From an uncultured Roseibium sp. (GTDB lineage: Bacteria > Pseudomonadota > Alphaproteobacteria > Rhizobiales > Stappiaceae): DNA of 64,000 bases. Below the pieces are notes generated by a model, which ran no database searches, was not told the origin of the DNA, and saw nothing but the letters and a program-made list of their open reading frames with translations. This document shows, in pieces, positions 46,682 to 55,324 of the stretch. The stretch covers positions 2,170,001-2,234,000 of the forward strand of contig NZ_OY780958.1 of the NCBI RefSeq assembly GCF_963675985.1. Direction: 5' to 3'. The position numbers and the translations under genes were made by a program. Every line of letters begins with the position of its first letter. Within the stretch, counting starts at the first letter, position 1.

Positions 46682-47420
46682 TCCGGTCGTCCTGATCCAC
46701 GGGGCATGGCAGGGAAGCTGGGGCTGGGCGCACCTGATCCCGCTGCTCGAGGCGGCGGGATTGGAGCCCCACGCGGTCGACCTGCCCGGCAGCGGCACGG
46801 AAACCGTGCCGGCGTCCGAAATCACCCTTGAGACCTGCCTCGACTATCTGGACGGCGTGCTCACCGGGATCGGCCGGCCGGTGTCCCTGGTCGGCCATTC
46901 CGGCGGCGGCATCGTCGCCAGTGCGGCCGGCGAGCGCTTCCGCGACCGGGTCAACCGGATCGCCTATGTGGCCGGCATGATGCTGCCGTCCGGCATGAAC
47001 TTCGGCGAGCTGCAAAAGTCGCTGGAAGGCCAGCCCGGCTTTTCCAAAGGCATCAGCGACCGCATTGTCTACAGCGACGACGGCCTGTCGAGCACCGTCC
47101 CGCCGGAAGAGGCCGCGGCGATCTTCTTCAACGACGTGCCCAAAGACGTCGCCATGGCGGCGGCGAAAAAACTCACGCCACAGGCGGAAGGCGCCCGGGC
47201 CATCCTGTCCGAGCTGACCCCCGCCCGCTTCGGCACCCTGCCCCGCCTCTACGTGGAAGCCACCGACGACCGCTCCGTCGTGCTGCTAGCCCAACGGCGG
47301 ATGCAGGAATTGGTCCCCGGTGCGATTGTCAAGACGCTGGAGACGGGGCATGCGCCGCAGCTGAGTAACCCGGCCGCACTGGCGGAAGCGCTGGTGGCGT
47401 TTTTGAAGGGGGAGGAGTAG
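46674..47420 (+). CDS. Alpha/beta hydrolase (EstC/hydroxynitrile lyase-like)
   Basis: A 248-residue hydrolase beginning VVLIHGAWQGSWGW, an oxyanion-hole motif of the plant esterase/EstC group. The nucleophile Ser76 is in GHSGGG, and the catalytic His lies in LETGHAPQLSNP near the end. The start overlaps the preceding gene by eight bases. In the pathway it could hydrolyse an ester, amide or lactone made upstream; no specific substrate can be read. Confidence 0.9.
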   Translation: MADPVVLIHGAWQGSWGWAHLIPLLEAAGLEPHAVDLPGSGTETVPASEITLETCLDYLDGVLTGIGRPVSLVGHSGGGIVASAAGERFRDRVNRIAYVAGMMLPSGMNFGELQKSLEGQPGFSKGISDRIVYSDDGLSSTVPPEEAAAIFFNDVPKDVAMAAAKKLTPQAEGARAILSELTPARFGTLPRLYVEATDDRSVVLLAQRRMQELVPGAIVKTLETGHAPQLSNPAALAEALVAFLKGEE

Positions 47421-47659
47421 TTCTGGCATTTGGTGAGTAACGAATGAGAAGAGATCATATACCGTTGCACCGACGAACGACTGAATGGGGCCCGCAAGCA
47501 ATCCTACCGCTCTTCAAATAGGAAGGAACACTAGCTTCCGTCTGTGTGTCTCCTGATTAAATGCCGTTCTGACCCAAATCGGTCATTCACAGGTAAATTC
47601 CAGTTTTTCAAAGCTCACTCCTCCGCGACACAAACTCAATCAGAGCCATAAGTGGCAGG

Positions 47660-48289
47660 TTACACCCGAGATAACATCGCATATTGGAATCGGTCTGCGA
47701 TCAGAACGAGCAGAGATGAGGCGAATTCGATGTGTTCATCGACATCCATGGTAGTTAGATCGGGGGAGTCCCCATGAGCAACTGCGTGACGCCAACCAAC
47801 GAGTTCTTTATCCAATCGGTTCCTCACGCGCTGCATTGTGGATAGATCGAAACTAAGCAGAGCATAGTTTTGTGAAAGACGAGCAAAGTCCAAATTTGAT
47901 CTGGCTTCGACAATGGTCGTGTCGATCGCATCGTACCCGCAATCAATCTTGGACTTTAGGTTCTCGACAAACTTTTGGCGTGATTCTAATGAGTGGTTCC
48001 GATCTCTCATACTCTCGAAGTCACTGTGGAATGCGCTAACCAGCAGCAGCCAGTCGTTGTCACGAACCTTGCCACCTTTCTCGATCAGGAAACGAATGTA
48101 GGTTCGCACGCACTCGTTATAAAATCCTTCCCAATTGGCATAGGCCAGCACCACCACAGCCTTAGACGCCACTCCATAGACGTCGCCACCTGTCATTCGG
48201 GCGAATGACCGCTTTACCTCGGACAACTCCTTCACCCTTCGAATTCGTGCAAGATCGATCTCGTCGAAGAAATCGTCCAGCTTAGGCAT
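47660..48289 (-). CDS. HEPN-domain protein, MAE_28990/MAE_18760-like
   Basis: A 209-residue helical protein. The WEGFYNECVRTYI helix and the Arg-x4-His motif in GWRHAVAHG (Arg167, His172) match HEPN proteins of the MAE_28990 group, many of which are RNases in toxin or defence modules. The ATG at 48289 overlaps the stop of the DUF262 gene; an upstream alternative at 48313 overlaps more. The gene is AT-richer than its surroundings. It probably acts with the DUF262 protein. Confidence 0.78.
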   Translation of the reverse strand: MPKLDDFFDEIDLARIRRVKELSEVKRSFARMTGGDVYGVASKAVVVLAYANWEGFYNECVRTYIRFLIEKGGKVRDNDWLLLVSAFHSDFESMRDRNHSLESRQKFVENLKSKIDCGYDAIDTTIVEARSNLDFARLSQNYALLSFDLSTMQRVRNRLDKELVGWRHAVAHGDSPDLTTMDVDEHIEFASSLLVLIADRFQYAMLSRV

Positions 48290-49382
48290 TTGGATTGAAC
48301 CACTGGGAGCCAAATGGGATTGTTCGCTGCAATCTCACCGTTCCCCGGAGTCCAGAAGCGCTCATCTCTGGCACTTCAGGCTGCTGCCAGAAGGAAGCAA
48401 TTCGTTCTCTAATATAGTCATCGGAATTACCCAGAGCCATGATCGCAGCTTTGTTGCGTGCAATACCAACAGCGACTGCCTCCAAAGCTCTAAGTGAAAA
48501 GCGTGGCGCCACGCCGCCAGCGACCTCTGCAGGCGGAAAGAGGGCACGTTCCCCAAGGGTCCTTTGGAGAGTTTCTACCACCCACGTGATGGTCTCCACT
48601 ACCTCATCTTGTTCTCTACTGGAAATGATATCTACGATAGCTGAATCGAGAAACTCTTGGACGTCGAGTGTGCGGTCGAATTCTTTGAAAGTGTGCGCGA
48701 TCAAACGAACGGCGTATTCGACGTCCTTCTGATTTCTTTCCTGCTCACCTGAGATTTGGAAGATTTGCTTAAAATCGTGACGCTGGGTGAACCCTCGTAT
48801 TGCTTGGGTGAAAGCAGCATCTGCCAAGACCATCGAGCAGGTTCTCACTTCTTGCTCGTTCGCGTAGGCACCACCTCGATTCAAACGCTGAAACAGGTCA
48901 AATTTAGTCTTGGGATCGCTAGGGTGTTTGAGTATCTGAAAGTCAATACGTGCACGCCGGAAAAAGAGTTGCAGGGCTTTGTCGATCGCAACCTCTCCCT
49001 CGGCCTTTTCCTCCCAAACCAAGCCCTGCATGGAAGGCAAGTATTTCGTCTTCTGTAACTTCGAACGCCTGATATCCCCTGTGTCGACATCCTTCAGAAC
49101 CCCCATGAATTCGAGGACTGAAGAGATGCGTTGAAGTCCATCAATGAGTTCCCATGTCCCATCCTCGTTTTCATAGACAAAGACGGGAGGAACAGGGATG
49201 CCAATCAGAATCGATTCGACGAAATTGGATTTGCGTTCATTTGTCCAACGGAAAAGACGCTGGAAGTCGGGCAGAATATTGAGTTCCTTCGAAGTGTACA
49301 TGTTGCTCACCTCACCGATTGTTATTTGCACGGTGTCGGTGTTGACCGATCGCTTGGCCTCTTCAATTTCGTCCTTAAGCAA
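48282..49382 (-). CDS. DUF262 domain protein
   Basis: A 366-residue protein with the DUF262/GmrSD-N hallmarks: LPDFQRLFRW near residue 38-47, IGIPVPPVF and the ELIDGLQRI loop (usually DGQQR). DUF262 is a ParB/Srx-like nucleotide-binding fold; in GmrS it takes part in NTP-dependent cleavage of modified phage DNA. There is no C-terminal HNH (DUF1524) domain here; the partner is instead the HEPN gene, overlapping by eight bases. I read the pair as a two-gene defence or toxin-like module. Confidence 0.78.
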   Translation of the reverse strand: MLKDEIEEAKRSVNTDTVQITIGEVSNMYTSKELNILPDFQRLFRWTNERKSNFVESILIGIPVPPVFVYENEDGTWELIDGLQRISSVLEFMGVLKDVDTGDIRRSKLQKTKYLPSMQGLVWEEKAEGEVAIDKALQLFFRRARIDFQILKHPSDPKTKFDLFQRLNRGGAYANEQEVRTCSMVLADAAFTQAIRGFTQRHDFKQIFQISGEQERNQKDVEYAVRLIAHTFKEFDRTLDVQEFLDSAIVDIISSREQDEVVETITWVVETLQRTLGERALFPPAEVAGGVAPRFSLRALEAVAVGIARNKAAIMALGNSDDYIRERIASFWQQPEVPEMSASGLRGTVRLQRTIPFGSQWFNPNA

Positions 49383-49759
49383 CTCTTTGCTCTCCCGGTT
49401 TTCGTGTCTGTGAGGCTATATGAACGATAGTATGACGAAAAGCCACAATTCTGGCGCGCAGAATTCTCGACTAGCTTAGATTTGTTGGATTGTAACTGAC
49501 GCAACCTGAGCTTCTGTACATAAATGTCGTCTCCCCTAGTTTTGCGACAAGCTACCTATGTTGGATACGAGTAACATTAGTGACGATTTAAAGCAGCCGC
49601 TTTTAGGGGTGATTGCGAACAGACGTACGATCTAAGCGGCTGCGCAAAGCCGTCACCGACGCACTAGACACCCCATGCTGACTCTGCTCCAACAGCAATC
49701 CAAAAGATCCGAGTTTTTTGACCTCTATAACACGCTTTCCGGATCCCCCTGCCCCGCCT
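49383..49759. other. AT-rich intergenic region, no gene seen
   Basis: Upstream region of the DUF262/HEPN pair and right border of the AT-rich patch. Composition returns to high GC near 49740. No terminal repeat or integrase remnant was recognised. Confidence 0.4.
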
Positions 49760-50125
49760 TTATTTAGATGCCACCACCGACCGCTCCGGGCAGGCCGAGA
49801 GGCACAGTGTGACCCCAGCCGAAAGCGCCTCGCGCAACACGGCGAGGCGGTCGAGAACCGCTTCCCGCTTCGCGTCGAGATCGGCTCTAAGCCGGTCGAT
49901 CCGGTCCAGCTTTTTCATCAGTTGCGGAATGCCGTCCTCGCACGGTCCCGCGCCCTCATCGGAGAGGCAGGGAGCCATGGCGAGGACTTCGCGGGTTGAA
50001 AAGCCGGTGGCGATGAGGTCGCGGATGCGGCCCGCGCGGCGCAGGTCGGCGGCGGTGGGGCTGCGATAGCCGTATTCCGAGCGGCGGGCTTCCATGAGGC
50101 CCGCCTTTTCGGTGGGACGGAGCAT
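49760..50125 (-). pseudogene. MerR-family regulator with a degraded N terminus
   Basis: Residues from MLRPTEKAGLMEARRSEYGYR through a long coiled coil (residues about 65-100) to a Cys-containing tail match a MerR protein. The homology runs on upstream, in frame, to about 50175 (EPAQRPGLTERM), but no start codon is found there. Expected Leu, Thr and Tyr positions in the helix-turn-helix are Pro instead (REPAQRPG, LRPTEK, YRSPTA). Loss of the start and Pro in DNA-contact helices suggest decay. If functional it would start at 50125 without a complete winged helix. Confidence 0.55.
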
Positions 50126-50661
50126 GCGCTCCGTGAGGCCAGGCCGTTGGGCGGGTTCCCTGATCGGCCTCTCCGGTCCCTTCCGCGACCGGCCGTCCGA
50201 TCAGCCCCACTCCGGTCCGGTTTGGCTATGAAGCCTGTCTTCAAGCATTTGACATATCTGAGGTATTTCGCATCCGGGAGGGAGCGGACACGAAAAGCAG
50301 TCCCGCTTGCTCCCGTCTCCCTCCTTGAGGGCTACCGGGTTCACAGATCTTCTCCCGCCTTGCCGTTTGGTCGATGCGAGTAGATTGCCCGGACTTCGCC
50401 GGGCAATGACACCGGGGGAATGGCAAGGCTTACCCGCATACTCTGCGTCATCACACGACGAAGTCCGGGTGAACCAATTCACTTCGCCACACATCCCGAT
50501 CCACCCGATGCGGCAGGAGTCGAATTGAAATGTGTGAATGTTGTCGCCCTCAAGGGGGGAGACCGGAGTGGGCGGAAGGGCCTTTCCGCAGGACTGGTTT
50601 CAGGTCGCCACTGGTATCAGGCCGTCAGGGACTTTGAATTCCGCCGTGGCTAGCCGACCTT
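50126..50661. other. Non-coding region with a large inverted repeat
   Basis: No gene is supported. The region holds the decayed start of the MerR gene, a 275-base inverted repeat element and a perfect hairpin, each noted separately where possible. Confidence 0.4.
50302..50576. repeat. Inverted-repeat element with internal hairpin
   Basis: Left arm around 50315-50345 (GTCTCCCTCCTTGAGGGC...TTCACA) pairs imperfectly with 50533-50563 (TGTGAA...GCCCTCAAGGGGGGAGAC). Between them ATTGCCCGG / CCGGGCAAT (50384-50407) forms a perfect hairpin with loop ACTTCG. This looks like a non-coding palindromic repeat, possibly a small mobile element. Confidence 0.6.
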
Positions 50662-51120
50662 TTACATATCCCGCATGCGGTTTGTCTGCTGAGCGAGACG
50701 CATCGTCTCGTGCTCTTCCATATCCAGGAGGGCCTGAAGCAGCTCCTTCGCTTCGGGAATATCGACGCGCCCGTGCAATTCGCGGTAGAGATCGATCGCC
50801 TGGTTGTGAACGTCGAACATCGACTTGCAGATCTCGTCGAAGTTCATTTCCGCGAAGGGGGCGTCGCTGCTGCGGTGAAGTTCGATCGGCTTGTGCTCCA
50901 GATAGTCGTACACCCAGGTATTGAGGGCCTTGGTATCGGCGCTCCGCTCGAATCCGTCGATCATTTTCGCCAAGGCCGTTTCGTGGTCGGCAAGATAGGA
51001 CAACAGCATCTTGAGCATCTCCTGCTCATGGTGCGTCGACCCGTCGGCAAAACGCTCGGCAAGCTGCTGGTGCATGGCCCGTGTCCAGTCAATGAGATCA
51101 GAAATCTTCTCTACTTTCAT
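50662..51120 (-). CDS. Ferritin-like/rubrerythrin-fold protein of unknown role
   Basis: A 152-residue all-helical protein. His/Glu-rich helices (HHEQEMLKMLLSYLADHE, an FDVHNQAIDLYREL helix and DMEEHETMRLA) are spaced like the four-helix bundle of ferritin-like di-iron proteins, though I cannot confirm a complete E-xx-H pair set. No signal peptide or membrane segment. AGGAGAATAA lies upstream of the ATG. It stands alone. Confidence 0.65.
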   Translation of the reverse strand: MKVEKISDLIDWTRAMHQQLAERFADGSTHHEQEMLKMLLSYLADHETALAKMIDGFERSADTKALNTWVYDYLEHKPIELHRSSDAPFAEMNFDEICKSMFDVHNQAIDLYRELHGRVDIPEAKELLQALLDMEEHETMRLAQQTNRMRDM

Positions 51121-51669
51121 GATCTTATTCTCCTGAAGATCGTTCTGCGGCGGCTTGTGTCGAAGCCTGTCAACTGACGTGGTGGCGCGTGGGGCTCCGG
51201 TCGCAGTCCTGCACCGAAACCGGACCAGGTCCGGGTTCGAAGCACTGGCAGCGTTGCCCGCTTCAATGGATAGGCCAGCCGGGCAGCGGTTGGCAAGCGC
51301 GCGCCCGGATCCGGCCGGGGATTACGCAACCGACTTCATCCGTTCAGGGTCAATGTGACAGGCGGAAGGAATTGACGAGCAGAGTTGCGCGCCTCGCATG
51401 GGCTCCGCATCGTGATTGTCCGAAGCGAAACACAGATAATTGGCAAGTTTCATGGTGCTTTCTCCTCTTGCCGGGCTCTGGGTCTTGTCAGGTTCCGGGT
51501 CTTGACGGGGCCGGACCTCATCAGGCCCGGCCCGGGATCTCTTGCGTTCTTTCAGGCGGCATCCCGTGCAGCCGATCCGGCGATCAAATCGTCAGAACCG
51601 GCTGCAAACCTGCGGCTGCGGGAGGCAATCTGCGGACAGCTGTGCCCGGCACGCCCTTCCAGTCACCGG
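51121..51669. other. Non-coding region with a GC hairpin
   Basis: About 550 bases without a supported gene. A strong imperfect hairpin, GGGCCGG-A-CCT / AGG-C-CCGGCCC, lies at 51508-51533 and may end transcripts from the tautomerase genes on the minus strand. Confidence 0.4.
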
Positions 51670-52056
51670 TCAGGCAAATGGCGCAAGCCCGTTTCCGAAG
51701 GACCAGTTCTCGCGTTTGGTCTCAACCAGGTTCACGATGACATCGGCTTTCGACACGGACGTGTCGTTGCTGATGTTGTCCGCAATCGCGCCATAGAGCG
51801 CCGTCTTCTGCTCCGTCGTGCGGCCCTCGGCGCAACTGATCTGGACGAACACCAGATTGTCGGAGTGCGGAATGGTCAGAAACTCTTCCGGTCCCAACAG
51901 CTCCGCACCGGCCTTGTGGCCTGTCACCACCTGAAAGAAATCCGCTTCGGGAATGTTGAACGCGCTGACCAGCGCGCGGTGAACGCTCTGGCTGAGGGCG
52001 GCTGGGAAGGATGGGTCTTTCGATTGGTCAGAATGGAAAATCCGAACGAACGGCAT
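51670..52056 (-). CDS. Tautomerase-family protein (larger type)
   Basis: A 128-residue protein starting Met-Pro-Phe-Val-Arg, with Pro as the likely catalytic N terminus. It has two beta-alpha-beta units, as in fused tautomerases (Tautomerase_2 type), including FFQVVTGHKAG and VIVNLVETKRENWSFGNG. AGGAG lies well placed before the ATG at 52056. It is downstream of another tautomerase gene and controlled together with it. Natural substrate unknown. Confidence 0.85.
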   Translation of the reverse strand: MPFVRIFHSDQSKDPSFPAALSQSVHRALVSAFNIPEADFFQVVTGHKAGAELLGPEEFLTIPHSDNLVFVQISCAEGRTTEQKTALYGAIADNISNDTSVSKADVIVNLVETKRENWSFGNGLAPFA

Positions 52057-52151
52057 GGGTTTTCTCCTCTCAACGTTGTTTTGCGAAACGGGCGCCGGGG
52101 TTCTCGATGAACGCCGTGGCGTCCCGCGCACTGTCCGACGCGGCCGGCCTG

Positions 52152-52568
52152 TTATCCCTTTGACACGGCCTCACCGAGTTCGGCGTTGGTCATGGCCTTT
52201 CCATTGAGGTTCCAGGTGCCGTCGACGGTGTGAACGCTATTCGACCAGATGCGGTCGGCGGTGAGCTTCCCGTTCGACAGGTCGAGCAGGATCTGCGTTG
52301 CCTCGCGGAAAAACGCCGTCTGGACGTCGTGGTCCGCGAGCGCGAAGGACGGCGTCTTGGTTTCAATCCACGCGCCTTCCACGGGCTTGCCCCCGGCAAA
52401 GGCATGTCCCTTCGGCAATACGGAGACGTGGGAGGTGACATTGGGCGTCATGACCGCATTCCCGGCCAGACCGTGGTGGGCCAGAAACGCCTCGGTGATC
52501 CTGGCAGCCGCGACCGCTTCCTGACCTTCGGAAAGAACGCCTTCGGTGAGAGTGAGTGTGATGGGCAT
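52152..52568 (-). CDS. 4-oxalocrotonate tautomerase-like protein
   Basis: A 138-residue protein beginning Met-Pro-Ile-Thr, again with an N-terminal Pro. The first half resembles a tautomerase unit (GVLSEGQEAVAAARITEAFL), and the second half contains WNLNGKAMTNAELGEAV. GAGGAGG lies just before the ATG at 52568. A nested palindrome fills the space to the divergent HxlR gene, which should be its regulator. Confidence 0.8.
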   Translation of the reverse strand: MPITLTLTEGVLSEGQEAVAAARITEAFLAHHGLAGNAVMTPNVTSHVSVLPKGHAFAGGKPVEGAWIETKTPSFALADHDVQTAFFREATQILLDLSNGKLTADRIWSNSVHTVDGTWNLNGKAMTNAELGEAVSKG

Positions 52569-52586
52569 CGGGTACCTCCTCATTAA

Positions 52587-52638
52587 CTTGCATTTTGCAA
52601 TACGTAAATTGCTACGCTTACGTATTGTATTTTGCAAG
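52587..52638. promoter_or_regulatory. Nested palindromic operator between tautomerase and HxlR genes
   Basis: CAATACGTAA (52598-52607) and TTACGTATTG (52618-52627) form a perfect ten-base dyad. Outside it CTTGCA (52587-52592) and TGCAAG (52633-52638) form a second pair about the same centre. It lies exactly between two divergent genes, which fits autoregulation and control of the tautomerase genes by the HxlR protein. Confidence 0.8.
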
Positions 52639-52659
52639 CTATTTTTCTAAAGTTCAGAA

Positions 52660-53067
52660 ATGCAGGAGAAAAACAGGAAAAGGGCCTCCGGTTGCCCGAT
52701 CGCATTTGGTCTCGACATCTTCGGAGATCGCTGGACGCTTTTGATCATCCGCGAGATCATGCTGCGTGGAAAGCGGACCTACAGCGAAATCCTTCAGGCC
52801 GACGAAGGCATCGCGACGAACATATTGATCGACCGCCTGAAGCATCTTGAAAGCGAAGGCATCCTCGAAAAGCACCGCGACCCGGAGAACCGTCGCAGTT
52901 TCCTCTACAGCCTGACGCAAAAGGGACGCGACCTGGCGCCGATCCTGATCGAGATCATCCTGTGGAGCGGTGTCCACGACCAGCGGCCGAATGCCAAGCG
53001 CGACGTGCTTGAGAAAATCCGGCAGGACCGCGCAGGGTTCGAGGCCACTCTTCGCGACGGGTCGTAA
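52660..53067 (+). CDS. HxlR-family transcriptional regulator
   Basis: A 135-residue winged-helix protein with the HxlR pattern: CPIAFGLDIFGDRWTLLIIREIML, RTYSEILQADEGIATNILIDRLK and a wing with RDPENRRSFLY. HxlR proteins often sense reactive aldehydes, quinones or oxidants through cysteine or small-molecule binding; here Cys12 is the N-terminal cysteine typical of the family. It is divergent from the tautomerase genes across the nested operator. Confidence 0.9.
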   Translation: MQEKNRKRASGCPIAFGLDIFGDRWTLLIIREIMLRGKRTYSEILQADEGIATNILIDRLKHLESEGILEKHRDPENRRSFLYSLTQKGRDLAPILIEIILWSGVHDQRPNAKRDVLEKIRQDRAGFEATLRDGS

Positions 53068-53069
53068 GC

Positions 53070-53215
53070 GCCTCCCGGAGCCTGGCAAGGCAGTCGAGGA
53101 CGGCTCGTCGGGATCGGCGCTGAGCCGGTCGATCTGTTCCGGCCTTTTCATCGGTTGCGGACTGCGGCCCGCGCACGGTCCGGCGCCCTCGTCGCAAAGG
53201 CAGGGCGACCCTATA
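53070..53215 (-). pseudogene. Remnant of a duplicated MerR C-terminal region
   Basis: This stretch is visibly homologous at DNA and protein level to 49833-49980 of the MerR gene: CLCDEGAGPCAGRSPQPMKR followed by EQIDRLSADPDE corresponds to CLSDEGAGPCEDGIPQLMKK and DRIDRLRADLDA. It has no start and no N-terminal domain. Confidence 0.6.
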
Positions 53216-53403
53216 TGATCGCTGTGGGCATTGCCGTTACGGCTTATGCCCGAAAGACCCCGGCTCGCGGCAGGAACCTGACAGGATCGTTTGCACCCGA
53301 TGACCACCCTTTCAAGCCTCTCGGGCTTCCATGTTGTCGGCGCTGGGGCACACTCCGGGCACTCGTGCGGACAGGTCCCTTTCTCCGCCGGGACGGATTT
53401 CTG

Positions 53404-54585
53404 ATGTCGGGACAGGACTCCAGTTCGCGATTCTACGCCGATTTGAAGGCCTTCTCCGATTTCGAGGAGATGACCGACCTCGACAAATACAGTCCGCTTC
53501 CGGACGACTGGACGTTTCTGGTCTCCGACGTGGTCGATTCCACCTCCGCGATCGCGGACGGCCGTTACAAGGCGGTGAACATGGTCGGGGCGGCGACGAT
53601 TACCGCGGTTCTCAATGTGAGCCAGGGCCTTCAACTGCCCTTCGCCTTCGGCGGCGACGGGGGCCTGATCGCGGTTCCGCCCGAGTTGCGGGACGCCGCG
53701 ACCCGCGAACTTGCGCGGTTGAAAAACGCGTCTTCCCGGCTCTTCGGCCTCGATCTGCGGGCGGCGGCCATTCCCGTTGCCGATCTGCGCGCCGCCGGCG
53801 CCGAGACACAGGTTCGAAAATACGCGCTGTCGAAAGGAAACGACCTTGCCATGTTTGCCGGCGCTGGCCCGAGAATGGCCGACCGCTGGCTCAAGGAGGA
53901 TATCGCCGGCGGGAGATATGCCGTTCAGACCGGTGACAACGAGTTGCCCAACCTGGAAGGCCTTTCCTGCCGCTGGGAGCCCTTGAAATCGCGCAATGGC
54001 ACGATGCTCACCATTATCGCACAGCCGGTCGAAAAGGATGCCGGCCGGGACCTCTACGAGCTGACCCGCGCCATCCGGCGTATTCTCGACTCCCCGATTT
54101 CAGACCACGCTCCCGTCCATGGAAGCACCATGAAGCTCCGCTTTCCCCCTTCGGGGCTTGCATTGGAAATTGCGGCCGGCGCGAAAAAATCGCCTTTGAT
54201 CCGGCGGACGATCCGCACCTGTTTCCTGACCCTTGTGCATTATGCTTGCGAAAGGTTCGGCTTGAAACTCGGCGGATACGACAGGGAGACCTACAGACAG
54301 GAAGTCGAGACCAATACGGATTTCCGAAAATACGACGGGTCCTTGCGCATGGTGCTCGATATCACCGCCGCACAGGCAACTGACATTCAGGCCATCCTTG
54401 AGCGGATGCACCAGACCGGCAAGCTGGTTTACGGAACCTGGCGGGCCGACGCAGCCCTGATGACCTGCCTCCTGTTCAGCCTGTCCGACAGCCAGCACAT
54501 GCATTTCATCGACGGCGCGGACGGCGGCTACGCAATGGCCGCCCTGGACCTGAAACGGCGGCTGGCCGGAGACGGAGCCGGCTGA
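53404..54585 (+). CDS. DUF3095 domain protein
   Basis: A 393-residue protein of the DUF3095 family, related to nucleotidyl cyclase-like folds: VSDVVDSTSAIADGRYKAVNMVGAATI resembles the first cyclase motif, and FAFGGDGGLI the second. Function of the family is unknown. I prefer the ATG at 53404; the frame is open upstream to 53155 but that part overlaps the MerR remnant and lacks conserved sequence. It is monocistronic. Confidence 0.8.
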   Translation: MSGQDSSSRFYADLKAFSDFEEMTDLDKYSPLPDDWTFLVSDVVDSTSAIADGRYKAVNMVGAATITAVLNVSQGLQLPFAFGGDGGLIAVPPELRDAATRELARLKNASSRLFGLDLRAAAIPVADLRAAGAETQVRKYALSKGNDLAMFAGAGPRMADRWLKEDIAGGRYAVQTGDNELPNLEGLSCRWEPLKSRNGTMLTIIAQPVEKDAGRDLYELTRAIRRILDSPISDHAPVHGSTMKLRFPPSGLALEIAAGAKKSPLIRRTIRTCFLTLVHYACERFGLKLGGYDRETYRQEVETNTDFRKYDGSLRMVLDITAAQATDIQAILERMHQTGKLVYGTWRADAALMTCLLFSLSDSQHMHFIDGADGGYAMAALDLKRRLAGDGAG

Positions 54586-54709
54586 CGTCTCTTCGCGGCG
54601 ACCGGCCGAAAGGTCGTAATGGGCCGCATGCGTTCCCGCCCTCGCCTGCCCCCCCTCCTCCGTTGCTCGGCTCAAGACCTTCTGGATGAAGCTGGAAAGG
54701 TCTCTCGTT

Positions 54710-55261
54710 TCACACTTGCTTGCGCATGATGGGGCGGGTTTCGGACCGGCGGGCGACTTCGGAAAAGCCGGCTCTCCTGTAGGTTTCCAGAAATCCGGTC
54801 CAGGCATAGACCGACGGATATTTCTCTCTCGGCGTATCGATGGGATAGCCCTCGACAATCGAGGCCCCTTTGGAGCGGGCCCAATCGGTGGCCGCGTTCA
54901 AGAGCTGAAGCGAGAGGCCCTGCCGTCGATAGGTCTTGTCGATAAAGAAGCATGACACGCTCCAGACCGCCTGCGCGTCGACCGGTTTGAGGATGCGCGA
55001 TGAGGCAAGGCGTGGAAAGGCCGATCTCGGGGCGATCTGTATCCACCCGACGGCGTCGTCCCCGTTCATCGCGACAAGCCCCGGAACGTCGCCTGTGTCG
55101 AACAGGTCTTTCATGGCCTGCCGGTTGCCCTCCCCCTTTCCCGTTTCCATCTCCTTTGCGGTGCGTCTCCACAACATGCACCAGCAACCGCCGCAGCCGC
55201 CCTTCTCGCCCATGACGGCTTCGAAGGTCGTCCATGTCGCCGGTCGAATATCAAAAGACAT
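54710..55261 (-). CDS. GNAT-family N-acetyltransferase
   Basis: A 183-residue acetyltransferase. The core has a WIQIAPR strand, the acetyl-CoA binding turn region YRRQGLSLQLL and a late SVYAWTGFLETYRRAGF segment. A Cys-rich stretch, GGCGGCWCMLW, near the N terminus is a feature of one subgroup whose substrate is not known to me. I chose the ATG at 55261 because GAGGGGG precedes it. Confidence 0.85.
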   Translation of the reverse strand: MSFDIRPATWTTFEAVMGEKGGCGGCWCMLWRRTAKEMETGKGEGNRQAMKDLFDTGDVPGLVAMNGDDAVGWIQIAPRSAFPRLASSRILKPVDAQAVWSVSCFFIDKTYRRQGLSLQLLNAATDWARSKGASIVEGYPIDTPREKYPSVYAWTGFLETYRRAGFSEVARRSETRPIMRKQV

Positions 55262-55324
55262 CGAAGCCCCCTCTTCTGACCCGCCATCCGTCATCGGCCA
55301 TTCTCCCCATCCGTGTTCGCGCAC

